64,000 bases of DNA. It comes from a virus. Positions 9,893 to 16,938 of this stretch are shown here, one piece after another. How positions within the stretch are numbered: the first letter of the stretch is position 1; each line of letters opens with the position of its first letter. The notes beneath the pieces were generated by a model, which searched no databases, was not told the DNA's origin, and saw only the letters and a program-made list of their open reading frames with translations. The position numbers and the translations under genes are program-made. The stretch spans positions 1 to 64,000 of the IMG/VR virus record IMGVR_UViG_3300044638_007692, one strand, 5' to 3'.

Positions 9893-11983
9893 GTGGACCG
9901 AATCACAGAAATGATGGATTCTCTGTCTGAACTCGACAGCGATAAGCTTGCCGATCTTCAACAGACAATCATCAGCGAATTCGAATCGGTTGAGAAATCA
10001 GACATCACTCCTGAGACAGTTGACGCTATGAAGTCGCTCGCCGACATGCTTGATTCAGTTCGCACTGAGCTAAAGCAGCGCGAAGCCGCAGTTCAGGAGC
10101 TCGCCCAGCGGGCCGCTGAGGCCGCGTCCCGTGTTTACGGCGACGACAAGAAGGAAGATGGCGAAATGCCAGAATCAGATGAAGCTAAAGAAGGAGACAC
10201 CGATATGGAAAAGTCTCCTGAAATGGCTGCACCTGTAATGGAAGAGGAAAAGAAGGAAGAAGCTCCAGCTCCTGCTGAAGAAGTTCCTGCTGCTCCTGCC
10301 GATTCCGCACCTGCAGCTGAAGAAGCACCTGTTGCTGAAACAGATGCAGAAAAAGAGAAGGAAGAGGAGAAAAAGCCAATGACCGAAGCGTCAACAGAGT
10401 CTGAGAAGACCGTCGAGCTCTCAACTGAGACAACCGAGACAGCTGAAGTAGCACCAGTTGCTACAGAGGCACAAGTAGTTACCGCATCAGCAGAAGAGGA
10501 AGCAGCACCTGCTGCAGAGGCTTCAGCAGATGTAGCAGAGGAAGCACCTGCTTCTGATGCAGATGCAGATGCAGCATCCGATGATGCAGCAGATGCAGCA
10601 GCCGATGTCGCCGATGGCGCAGAGGCTTCAATTCAAGAAACCCAAACAAATGAACCAGTTGTGGTTCAGGAAACTATGGAGGCACCCGTGACCGCCGCTG
10701 CAAATGCAGACGACCTCACACCAGAGGTCCCAGCGGACCGCCGTCCTGTAGCTCAGGTATCAGCCGCTCCCGTGGCAATCACGGCAGGTGCTGACATTCC
10801 TGGCCTAACAGCTGGCAGCCCGCTTTCAAGCATGGACGATGTAGCTGAAGCTTTTTCAAAGCGCATCCATGCTCTACGCCGTGTAAACGGCGGAGATGGA
10901 GAACAACACATTGTTGCATCCGTCTCTACCTCTTTCCCAGAAGAGCGCACTCTTTCAACAGATGCTGAAGCTAACTGGGCAAAGATCCAAAAAGTTGTCT
11001 CTCCAGAAGCCATTGTGGCTGCTGGTGGACACGTCGCACCATTCGAGGTTCGCTACGACATCTTCGGACTAGGAACTACAGCACGTCCAGTACGTGACGC
11101 ACTTCCTCGTTTCCAAGCTGACCGTGGTGGTATCCGCTACATCGTTCCACCAGTTCTAACTGACTATGCAAACGCTGTCGGTGTATGGACTGCAGCAAAC
11201 GATGCAGCAACCACTCCAAACCCTGCTGCTAAGGCAAGTTTGACAGTGGCAGCAGCATCTGAGACAACAGTCGCAACTGACGCTGTTACTCTACAGATGC
11301 AGTTCGGTAACCTTGCAACTCGTGCATATCCTGAGTTGATCGCTCGTCACAACGAGCTTGGTCTTATTCAGCACGCACGTGAGGCAGAGCAAAACCTTCT
11401 AGCGAAGATTGCAGCTGGTTCAACAGCTGTTACAACTTCTTCACTAATCGGTTTCGGTCGTGACTTCCTAGTACAGGTTGGTCGCGCAGCAACTGCTTAC
11501 CGTTCACGTCACCGTCTAGAAGCTGACGCATCACTTCGCATCATTATCCCAGCATGGGTTAAGGATGCAATGGCAGCTGACCTAGCACTAAACATGCCTG
11601 GTGATTCAACATTGAACGCTTACTCAGAGATCGACGGCTACCTAGCTGCTCGTGGCGTTGTCGTAAGCTACTCACTTGACCAAGATGTATTCGGCGCTCA
11701 GGGTGCAACAGCACTTGTTGAGTTCACCGATTCATTCACATGGTACCTATTCGCTGAAGGAACATTCTTGTTCCTAGATGGCGGAACTTTGGACCTTGGA
11801 ATCATCCGCGACTCATCTCTAGTCGGAACTAACGACTACAAGATGTTCGTAGAAACATTCGAAGGTGTTGCAAAGGTCGGTATCGAAGGTCTTGCAATCA
11901 CTTCAACCATCAGCATCAACGGTGTAGCAGCAGCTCTCCGTGATACAACTGGTGGCGCAACAGCTGCAGCAGTCGAATACTAA
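9893..11983 (+). CDS. Major capsid protein (HK97-like) with long acidic N-terminal extension
   Basis: I choose GTG 9893 over the in-frame TTG at 9863 because AAGGAGG lies at 9882-9888, correctly spaced, giving 696 residues. The first 290 or so residues are helical and then extremely Glu/Ala/Pro-rich, like a built-in scaffold (delta) region or a piece to be removed by the maturation protease. The rest is an HK97-type capsid protein of the actinophage kind: ARPVRDALPRFQADRGGIRY, then a long A/P-domain region with EQNLLAKIAAGST and RSRHRLEADASLRIIIPAWV, ending in a beta-rich tail near GLAITSTISINGVAAAL. The C-terminal half uses GC-ending codons more than its neighbours, as expected for a very highly expressed gene. 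An internal ATG at 10205 has its own ribosome site (see separate entry). Confidence 0.9.
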   Translation: MDRITEMMDSLSELDSDKLADLQQTIISEFESVEKSDITPETVDAMKSLADMLDSVRTELKQREAAVQELAQRAAEAASRVYGDDKKEDGEMPESDEAKEGDTDMEKSPEMAAPVMEEEKKEEAPAPAEEVPAAPADSAPAAEEAPVAETDAEKEKEEEKKPMTEASTESEKTVELSTETTETAEVAPVATEAQVVTASAEEEAAPAAEASADVAEEAPASDADADAASDDAADAAADVADGAEASIQETQTNEPVVVQETMEAPVTAAANADDLTPEVPADRRPVAQVSAAPVAITAGADIPGLTAGSPLSSMDDVAEAFSKRIHALRRVNGGDGEQHIVASVSTSFPEERTLSTDAEANWAKIQKVVSPEAIVAAGGHVAPFEVRYDIFGLGTTARPVRDALPRFQADRGGIRYIVPPVLTDYANAVGVWTAANDAATTPNPAAKASLTVAAASETTVATDAVTLQMQFGNLATRAYPELIARHNELGLIQHAREAEQNLLAKIAAGSTAVTTSSLIGFGRDFLVQVGRAATAYRSRHRLEADASLRIIIPAWVKDAMAADLALNMPGDSTLNAYSEIDGYLAARGVVVSYSLDQDVFGAQGATALVEFTDSFTWYLFAEGTFLFLDGGTLDLGIIRDSSLVGTNDYKMFVETFEGVAKVGIEGLAITSTISINGVAAALRDTTGGATAAAVEY
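10191..10207 (+). promoter_or_regulatory. Possible internal ribosome site within the capsid gene
   Basis: AAGGAG at 10191-10196 lies eight bases before an in-frame ATG at 10205. If used, it would give a nested capsid product of about 592 residues lacking the first 104 residues. The same bases encode Lys/Glu-rich sequence, so chance is a real alternative. Confidence 0.3.
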
Positions 11984-11994
11984 AATTCGATAAA

Positions 11995-12114
11995 TAACAC
12001 GTAGGCAACGCTTAGGAACGAAGGAGTAAGAACAAATGGCACCATTCAGAGGAGTTTTTCCAGCGAATGAGCTAGTTCCTGCCCCTTGCGGTCTCCTAAG
12101 CGTTGCCCGTGTTA
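11995..12114 (+). repeat. 20-bp interrupted inverted repeat around a capsid gene start
   Basis: Bases 11995-12016 pair with 12095-12114: 7 bp, a 2-base bulge (TA at 12002-12003), then 13 bp, all Watson-Crick. The 78-base loop holds the ribosome site (GAAGGAG, 12019-12025) and the ATG at 12036, and the 3' arm lies inside the coding sequence of the second capsid-like gene. A weaker competing pairing (AGGAAC 12014-12019 with GTTCCT 12075-12080) is possible. Likely an mRNA structure that sets translation or processing between the two capsid genes. Confidence 0.7.
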
Positions 12115-12926
12115 TGCAGCACACTGGGCGCGAAGGCGACGAGAGATGGGTTCGTCGTTTTTCACAAGAGTTTGATTCAATCCCATCATATTTGCGTCTT
12201 CTAACTGTAAACGACGAGACAATTACAGATGGTGAGCTTTTTGATGGCTCAGGCGAAGACAAGTACATTGACTACGTTCCATTTTACGTAGATGCAGAAC
12301 TTTTTGATTCAACATTTAGCCTTCCAGGTGAAGACCGCTTCGCACAAGTAACTAAGGTGCTTGAGGCAGTTACACAGAAGGCAGTAGAAAGAGAATTCTG
12401 GGAGGGCGTAGCAGCTCTTGAAGAGACATCTGCCTCTGGCAACATGTTCCTTCGTAAGAGTGGTGCTGCAACCGTTCCAGTTTCTGGCGCTAAAAAGCCA
12501 GAGAATGCACTAATGATTCTAGAGCAAGCTATTGCTGAATCACCTACTGGTGAGAATGCAGTTATTCACATGACTCGCGATGTAGCTTCAATTCTAGGCT
12601 CCCGTCTTATTTACAAGAAGGGCGACAACGAGAACTCAGGAAGTGCTATGACACGTCTTGGTACTCGTGTAGTCATTGGTTCAGGTTATACAGGTAACGG
12701 TCCAATTGGTGATGCTAATGCTGCCGCATCTGCTACCAACAAGTGGATTTATGCAACTGGAATGGTTGATGTTCACCTCGGCAAGGTCGAGATTGTGAAT
12801 GAAAACTTAGCCCAGGGTGCAGATGTTACAATTAATAACATGCGGATTAAGGCGTTTCGCCCTGCAGCTGCGTATGCAGATCCGTCAATTCATTACGCAA
12901 TGCGAGTGACACTTCCTAATGACTAA
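12036..12926 (+). CDS. Second capsid-like protein (possible minor or pentamer capsid protein)
   Basis: A 296-residue protein with a good GAAGGAG ribosome site. It lies directly after the major capsid gene. The middle (about residues 100-230) has features that remind me of HK97-type A domains: a long helix around KVLEAVTQKAVEREFWEG, a flexible Gly/Ala loop, a helix ALMILEQAIAE, then VIHMTRDVASILGSRL and a strand TRVVIGSGYTGNGP. Some actinophages carry separate hexamer and pentamer capsid genes side by side, and this is a candidate for the second of such a pair. Alternatives are a capsid decoration or a head-completion protein. The position and soluble beta-rich character are seen; the pentamer role is inferred. 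Confidence 0.6.
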   Translation: MAPFRGVFPANELVPAPCGLLSVARVMQHTGREGDERWVRRFSQEFDSIPSYLRLLTVNDETITDGELFDGSGEDKYIDYVPFYVDAELFDSTFSLPGEDRFAQVTKVLEAVTQKAVEREFWEGVAALEETSASGNMFLRKSGAATVPVSGAKKPENALMILEQAIAESPTGENAVIHMTRDVASILGSRLIYKKGDNENSGSAMTRLGTRVVIGSGYTGNGPIGDANAAASATNKWIYATGMVDVHLGKVEIVNENLAQGADVTINNMRIKAFRPAAAYADPSIHYAMRVTLPND

Positions 12927-12955
12927 GCCCAACAAAGAATAAGGAGCACACTGGA

Positions 12956-14002
12956 ATGGCTACACAGGACTACGCGGCTAGCGTCCAAGGTGTGGCGATC
13001 CGAGTCACTCGACTGGACGCCGCTGGTAACTTGCTCAATGGAGCAGGTGACTCTTACACCACCTCGGCGTTTCTTCGCGCATCATTCACCCCAGAATATG
13101 AAGAGGGTGACGAAATCGTTGAAAAGTCTGCTGATGGCACTGTATGTGTATCGTACAAGGCACCAGACACACTAAAGCGCATCACAATGGAGATCGCGAT
13201 TTGCGAACCAGACTCAGAGCTTTCAGCTCTTATGTCTGGCGGTCTACTTCTCCGCAAGAATTTTGGTTCTTACGCATCACCTGACAACAAGTCAGTCGGT
13301 TGGGCCGCACCAGCCGTTGGCGATGACCCAGCTGGTAACGGCGTGGCAATTGAAGTTTGGTCTTACGCAGTTAAGGATGGAAAGCGTGCAACTGGCCTTC
13401 CATACTTCTACTGGGTATTCCCATACTGCAAGCTTCGTCAATCAGGTGACCGCGTCATCGAAAATGGTTTGCTTGCAAACACATTCGAAGGATACGGTCT
13501 TGGAAACCCAGAGTTTAATGCTGGTCTAGATGGCCGCTGGGAGTTCCCAGTAGCAGCAGAGCGTCCATACTCATACGCTCGCGCATCATGGGCACCAGAA
13601 GGACTAAAGGGCTTCTACCGCTGGTTCGACTTGTCATCAAAGACAGTAACCAACAAGTCTCTAACTTCAAACGTTGCAACCCTTACAACAGGTTCAGCAC
13701 ACGGCTTTGAAGTTGGACAAACTGTTACTGTGGCAGATGTAGATTCCACATTCAATGGAACTCACACAATCACTGCAACACCAACAACAACTTCATTCCG
13801 CTTCGCTAAGACAGCTACAGATGTTTCATCTACAGCAGTTAGCCCAGCAGGTTCTGCAGTTCGTAACCGTGGTTACCTAGCAGTGTCTGACTTTGACGCT
13901 CAAGGTTCAGAGACTGGATACAACGTTCCAGGTTCTGATGCATACAACCCAGATCTACCAATCGACTTCATTATTGCGTCGACTGAGGATCCATCCGCCT
14001 AA
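12956..14002 (+). CDS. Major tail (tube) protein with inserted HGF-type repeat
   Basis: A 348-residue protein with AAGGAG upstream of ATG 12956. The N-terminal two thirds (residues about 1-225) have the alternating strand pattern of actinophage tail tube proteins (FTPEYEEGDEIVEKSADGTVCVSYKAPD; TMEIAICEPD; YFYWVFPYCKLR; LANTFEGYGLGNPEF). A module of about 70 residues (nt about 13640-13850) is then inserted before the conserved end: VATLTTGSAHGFEVGQTV, then DSTFNGTHTITATP. The same module occurs repeatedly in the two minor tail proteins downstream, so it was probably shuffled among tail genes and would project from the tube surface. The tube role is supported by the sequence type and by the position with tail genes, though it precedes the head-tail connectors. 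Confidence 0.78.
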   Translation: MATQDYAASVQGVAIRVTRLDAAGNLLNGAGDSYTTSAFLRASFTPEYEEGDEIVEKSADGTVCVSYKAPDTLKRITMEIAICEPDSELSALMSGGLLLRKNFGSYASPDNKSVGWAAPAVGDDPAGNGVAIEVWSYAVKDGKRATGLPYFYWVFPYCKLRQSGDRVIENGLLANTFEGYGLGNPEFNAGLDGRWEFPVAAERPYSYARASWAPEGLKGFYRWFDLSSKTVTNKSLTSNVATLTTGSAHGFEVGQTVTVADVDSTFNGTHTITATPTTTSFRFAKTATDVSSTAVSPAGSAVRNRGYLAVSDFDAQGSETGYNVPGSDAYNPDLPIDFIIASTEDPSA

Positions 14003-14016
14003 TAATAGTAGGATAA

Positions 14017-14068
14017 AGGGGCGGGCAGATGCCGTTTGTGTCTAACACTCGGTTCCCTGTCCGCCCCT
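14017..14068 (+). terminator. Strong hairpin after the tail tube gene
   Basis: A 12-bp GC-rich stem (14017-14028 with 14057-14068, one G-U pair) with a 28-base loop sits between the tail tube and the head-tail adaptor. No T-run follows, as is common for actinobacterial terminators; a partial terminator or mRNA-stability element that lowers expression of the following genes are both possible. Confidence 0.5.
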
Positions 14069-14096
14069 ATTCACATCTGGAGAAGAAAGGGACGAA

Positions 14097-15236
14097 ATGA
14101 GCAATCTTTGGGTTGAAACAGATGAGTTAGGTATCTATGCCGACTCTGACTATGCCTACGATGCCGTTAAAACCGCTTCTTACATGCTTTGGGCCATGTC
14201 AGGCCGTAAATTTTCTGGAAGCACAACAGTAACGGAGCGTTATGTTTCAGTTTATGACCCGTATCTTCGTGCTGGTGCTTCTCGCCTTTCTTATTCTCCT
14301 ACCCTTATTAATGGTCAGGTAGAAAACCTTCCACAAGGTGGTTTTGGTTTTGATTCACATCACGATTATCAAGGTGATGGAACTTCTTCTTACAGTCGTG
14401 TAAGACTTCGTGGTCGTAAAGTAGTTCGCGTACACGCTCTTCGCACTGGCGATGGCGATATTGTCGACCCTAACACTTATTATTTAGCTGACCACTCGAC
14501 CATTTACGGAACTCCAAATGCTACTTGGACACCTTCCAACGTTGAGGTCACATACACCTACGGAACTCCTCCTCCAGTAGCTGGCAAAGCTGCAGCCAGA
14601 ATGTTGGCTATTGAACTTGTAAAGCTTTATGAAGGCGACGACACCTGTGCCCTTCCTCAAAGAGTTACTTCTGTATCTCGCCAAGGCGTTACTTACACAG
14701 TTTTAGATTCTCAAGATTTTATTGATGATTTGCGCACTGGTGTTTATGCAATTGACTTGTTTTTAAAAACAGTAAACCCAGATAAGGCTCGTGCTCGTTC
14801 TCGTGTATTCTCACCAGATACACCTCGCGCTCGCCGCATTATTGGTCAGGCACCAGCATTTGAGCTTTCTGCGTATGACTTGTATTTCAACCAAGAAGGC
14901 GGAACAGTTGTCTATTATTTAGACGAGCTAAACGCAGACTTCTTAACAGAAGATCAAGAGTGGGCGATATCTACAACTGTATCCAACTACACCAACACAA
15001 CAAGCACAACTTTTGAGTCTGCTGCTGTTTTGGATAGAATAGAAGGAACAATTCGTCTTAGCCTTACCTATTCACAGCTTTTGCCTATTTTGGGCACTCG
15101 TGACCCAGGAATTCTAGATTTGTACGCAACACGTCCAAGTTTGGGCAATCCTGAAGTAGATGAAGTGATTAACTTGCTAACTAGCAACGTTATTTATCAA
15201 CTAGGGAACCCTGTAAACCCAATAGTTCTACCTTAG
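14097..15236 (+). CDS. Head-to-tail adaptor protein
   Basis: A 379-residue protein with an AGAAAGGGA ribosome site. Residues 1-250 match the actinophage head-tail adaptor type I recognise: an N-terminal helix pair (ADSDYAYDAVKTASYMLWAMSGR), RVRLRGRKVVRVHAL, a VEVTYTYGTPPP strand, an AARMLAIELVKLYEGDD helix, LPQRVTSVSRQGVTYTVLD and DLRTGVYAIDLFLKTVNP. These proteins form the ring below the portal that docks the tail. The last 130 residues (FELSAYDLYFNQEGGT onward) are an extra beta-rich domain not usual for a simple adaptor, which may reach out to the neck or whiskers. Next in the row are two smaller connector genes, consistent with a neck module. Confidence 0.75.
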   Translation: MSNLWVETDELGIYADSDYAYDAVKTASYMLWAMSGRKFSGSTTVTERYVSVYDPYLRAGASRLSYSPTLINGQVENLPQGGFGFDSHHDYQGDGTSSYSRVRLRGRKVVRVHALRTGDGDIVDPNTYYLADHSTIYGTPNATWTPSNVEVTYTYGTPPPVAGKAAARMLAIELVKLYEGDDTCALPQRVTSVSRQGVTYTVLDSQDFIDDLRTGVYAIDLFLKTVNPDKARARSRVFSPDTPRARRIIGQAPAFELSAYDLYFNQEGGTVVYYLDELNADFLTEDQEWAISTTVSNYTNTTSTTFESAAVLDRIEGTIRLSLTYSQLLPILGTRDPGILDLYATRPSLGNPEVDEVINLLTSNVIYQLGNPVNPIVLP

Positions 15237-15251
15237 AGACGGAGATAGACG

Positions 15252-15758
15252 ATGACACTTCCAAGTGTAATAAATGTGTCAGATGACGCAAAAAATCTTG
15301 CGAACTTAATGCAAGATGTCTTAGACAGAGTTATCACTGTTTATAACTCATACAGTATGCCTTTGCCAGCACGACGCTACTGGAATATTGCAACACCAGC
15401 TGTAGATTGCGAACAGCTCGTTGTTTCTATGATTCAAATGTATGTAGGAACTCCAGGCGATGAAGCAACTGAGCCTCGCCGTTGTAATGACCCACGAAGT
15501 GTCACTCTTAATATTTCTGTATCTCGCTCTGTTCCAATTCTGCAGAATAATGGACAACCACCACTAGCAGATGATATTCAGGCTGCCGCTGTGGTTGCAG
15601 CTTATGATGCTTGGATTTTGATGGAAAGCATTAATCAATTTGACTCATGGGCAACCAATGGACCTTACGGTCTTGGAGTAATTGCAACTGTTGACTCTGC
15701 TCCTCCTGAGGGCGGATTTCAAACAACTCGTATGACAATCACAATGGCGGTTCCATAA
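15252..15758 (+). CDS. Putative neck or tail terminator protein
   Basis: A 168-residue soluble protein, ATG 15252 following GGAGATAGACG, lying between the adaptor and the gp10-like connector (one-base gap to the next gene). Features seen: an N-terminal helix (DDAKNLANLMQDVLDRVITVY), two Cys (CEQLVVSMIQMYVG and RRCNDPRSV), and strands VTLNISVSRSV and TTRMTITMAVP, which bracket a helix. This alpha/beta layout with a terminal beta strand and the gene position fit a tail terminator or neck protein, but I recognise no specific signature. Confidence 0.55.
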   Translation: MTLPSVINVSDDAKNLANLMQDVLDRVITVYNSYSMPLPARRYWNIATPAVDCEQLVVSMIQMYVGTPGDEATEPRRCNDPRSVTLNISVSRSVPILQNNGQPPLADDIQAAAVVAAYDAWILMESINQFDSWATNGPYGLGVIATVDSAPPEGGFQTTRMTITMAVP

Positions 15759-15759
15759 A

Positions 15760-16146
15760 ATGCCTGTAATTTTTATTGAAAATAGAGCAGGTATGGAGTA
15801 CTTGCTAAGGAGCCCGAATGGTCCTGTAGGTAAAGACCTCAGACAGCGCGGTATAAGAGTTTTAACAGGTGCTAAGGCTCAGGTAGGAGTAAGAACTGGA
15901 GCACTTCGTGCTTCTTTGCATATGCGTCATTTTAGTGACACTAGAGGTCAGTATGTCCGAGTTGGTTCAAATCTGAATTACGCACGCCTACACCATGACG
16001 GTTCTATTCCGCACATCATTAAGCCAAATCGTAAGCATACGTTGAAGTTCCAAACAAAGGGACAGATTATTTTTGCCCATGTTGTAAAACATCCAGGTAC
16101 AAAACCTAACCGTTATCTCACCGATAACCTTAGGTTGGCAGGGTAA
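15760..16146 (+). CDS. Head-tail connector, HK97 gp10-like
   Basis: A 128-residue basic protein. It carries the pattern typical of the HK97-gp10/neck family: RQRGIRVLTGAKAQVGVRTGALRASL, then VRVGSNLNYARLHHDGSIPH and a strand KHTLKFQ followed by HPGTKPNRYLTDNLR. These proteins form the ring that completes the neck or caps the tail top. It is separated from the previous gene by a single base and is followed by a hairpin before the tail assembly chaperone. Confidence 0.75.
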   Translation: MPVIFIENRAGMEYLLRSPNGPVGKDLRQRGIRVLTGAKAQVGVRTGALRASLHMRHFSDTRGQYVRVGSNLNYARLHHDGSIPHIIKPNRKHTLKFQTKGQIIFAHVVKHPGTKPNRYLTDNLRLAG

Positions 16147-16154
16147 AATAGAAC

Positions 16155-16176
16155 GTCTGCTACACACGTAGTAGAC
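16155..16176 (+). promoter_or_regulatory. Hairpin in the leader of the tail assembly chaperone gene
   Basis: A 9-bp stem (16155-16163 with 16168-16176, one G-U pair) with a 4-base ACAC loop lies 24 bases before ATG 16201. No T-run follows. It resembles the leader hairpins at the capsid genes and may influence mRNA processing or stability. Confidence 0.5.
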
Positions 16177-16200
16177 AACGACACAAACAAAGGAAACAAG

Positions 16201-16548
16201 ATGACAAACCGATTCAAGGACTTCGGTGGAACGGTCGTAGACCAGTCTCCACTTTCGTTCAAGATTCACGGTGAAGAGTTCCAATGCCGTCCAGCAATTC
16301 AAGGCAAGGTACTTCTCAACATCGTGGCAGGTGCAGACGAATCTGATGGTGCAGCGGTAGCACGTACCATCAACGACTTCTTTGAGAAGACCCTTCTTCC
16401 AGAGAGCTTGGACAAGTTCAACGCACTTCTTAATGACCCAGACAAAATCGTTACAGTCGATACTCTTGGTGAAATCACTGCGTGGCTTGTAGAGGAGTAT
16501 TCAAGCCGCCCTACGCAGCAGCCAGAGCCTTCATCGAGTGGGCAGTAG
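16201..16548 (+). CDS. Tail assembly chaperone, short form
   Basis: A 115-residue protein with an AAAGGAAA ribosome site. It has the form of a tail assembly chaperone: an N-terminal beta part (SPLSFKIHGEEFQCRP), then helices (AVARTINDFFEKTLLP; LDKFNALLNDP) and the typical DTLGEITAWLVEEYSSRPT end. A second frame opens just before its stop, as in other long-tailed phages, where a fixed share of ribosomes slips back one base to make a longer form. Both forms are thought to coat the tape measure protein before the tail tube polymerises around it. Confidence 0.85.
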   Translation: MTNRFKDFGGTVVDQSPLSFKIHGEEFQCRPAIQGKVLLNIVAGADESDGAAVARTINDFFEKTLLPESLDKFNALLNDPDKIVTVDTLGEITAWLVEEYSSRPTQQPEPSSSGQ

Positions 16549-16916
16549 ATCTCTGGCCCTACGTTAATGGGAAGGCACTTGTGAGCGGGCTGAAACTAGT
16601 TGAAATGGATGCGGCTGATATGGTCGACGTCCTTCACTACTATTTTGAAGATGATTTAAATATCGTCTCTCAAGAACAGGTAGCAGCAAAGTCAGAGTCT
16701 CGTTCAGTGATCTACAGAACGTTGTATGGCACGACTTACAAGTACAGAGTTGATACAGGAATGAAATCAGAAACTGCATCTAGCTCGTCTTCTTTTGATG
16801 ATCTAGTTCCATTTGATCCATCAAATAACGTAACAAAACCATATGTACCGCCAACAGAGTTTGATGCTGATGCACCAAGCCCTTTTGGCAGAACTCTTGA
16901 CGCACCGCTCGGCTAA
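16482..16916 (+). CDS. Tail assembly chaperone, -1 frameshift extension
   Basis: This open frame overlaps the end of the short chaperone and has no ribosome site at its GTG 16482, so it is almost certainly translated as a -1 fusion with residues from 16201. The fusion would read EEYSSRP followed by YAAARAFIEWAVDLWPY, matching long chaperone forms of other actinophages. It then continues with a helical part (VEMDAADMVDVLHYYFEDD) and a polar tail. A standard X-XXY-YYZ heptamer is not obvious; the best re-pairing spot is CGC-CCT at 16507-16512, where CCT can slip to CCC. The next gene is the tape measure, as expected. Confidence 0.8.
   Translation: MACRGVFKPPYAAARAFIEWAVDLWPYVNGKALVSGLKLVEMDAADMVDVLHYYFEDDLNIVSQEQVAAKSESRSVIYRTLYGTTYKYRVDTGMKSETASSSSSFDDLVPFDPSNNVTKPYVPPTEFDADAPSPFGRTLDAPLG
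16507..16512 (+). other. Candidate -1 frameshift site
   Basis: In the short chaperone frame the codons are CGC CCT. A tRNA-Pro on CCT can re-pair with CCC after moving back one base, which would join the short form to the 16482-16916 frame. It is not a classical heptamer, so the exact position is uncertain within 16482-16548. Confidence 0.4.
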
Positions 16917-16938
16917 TCGAAATAGGAGGTGATAGCAC

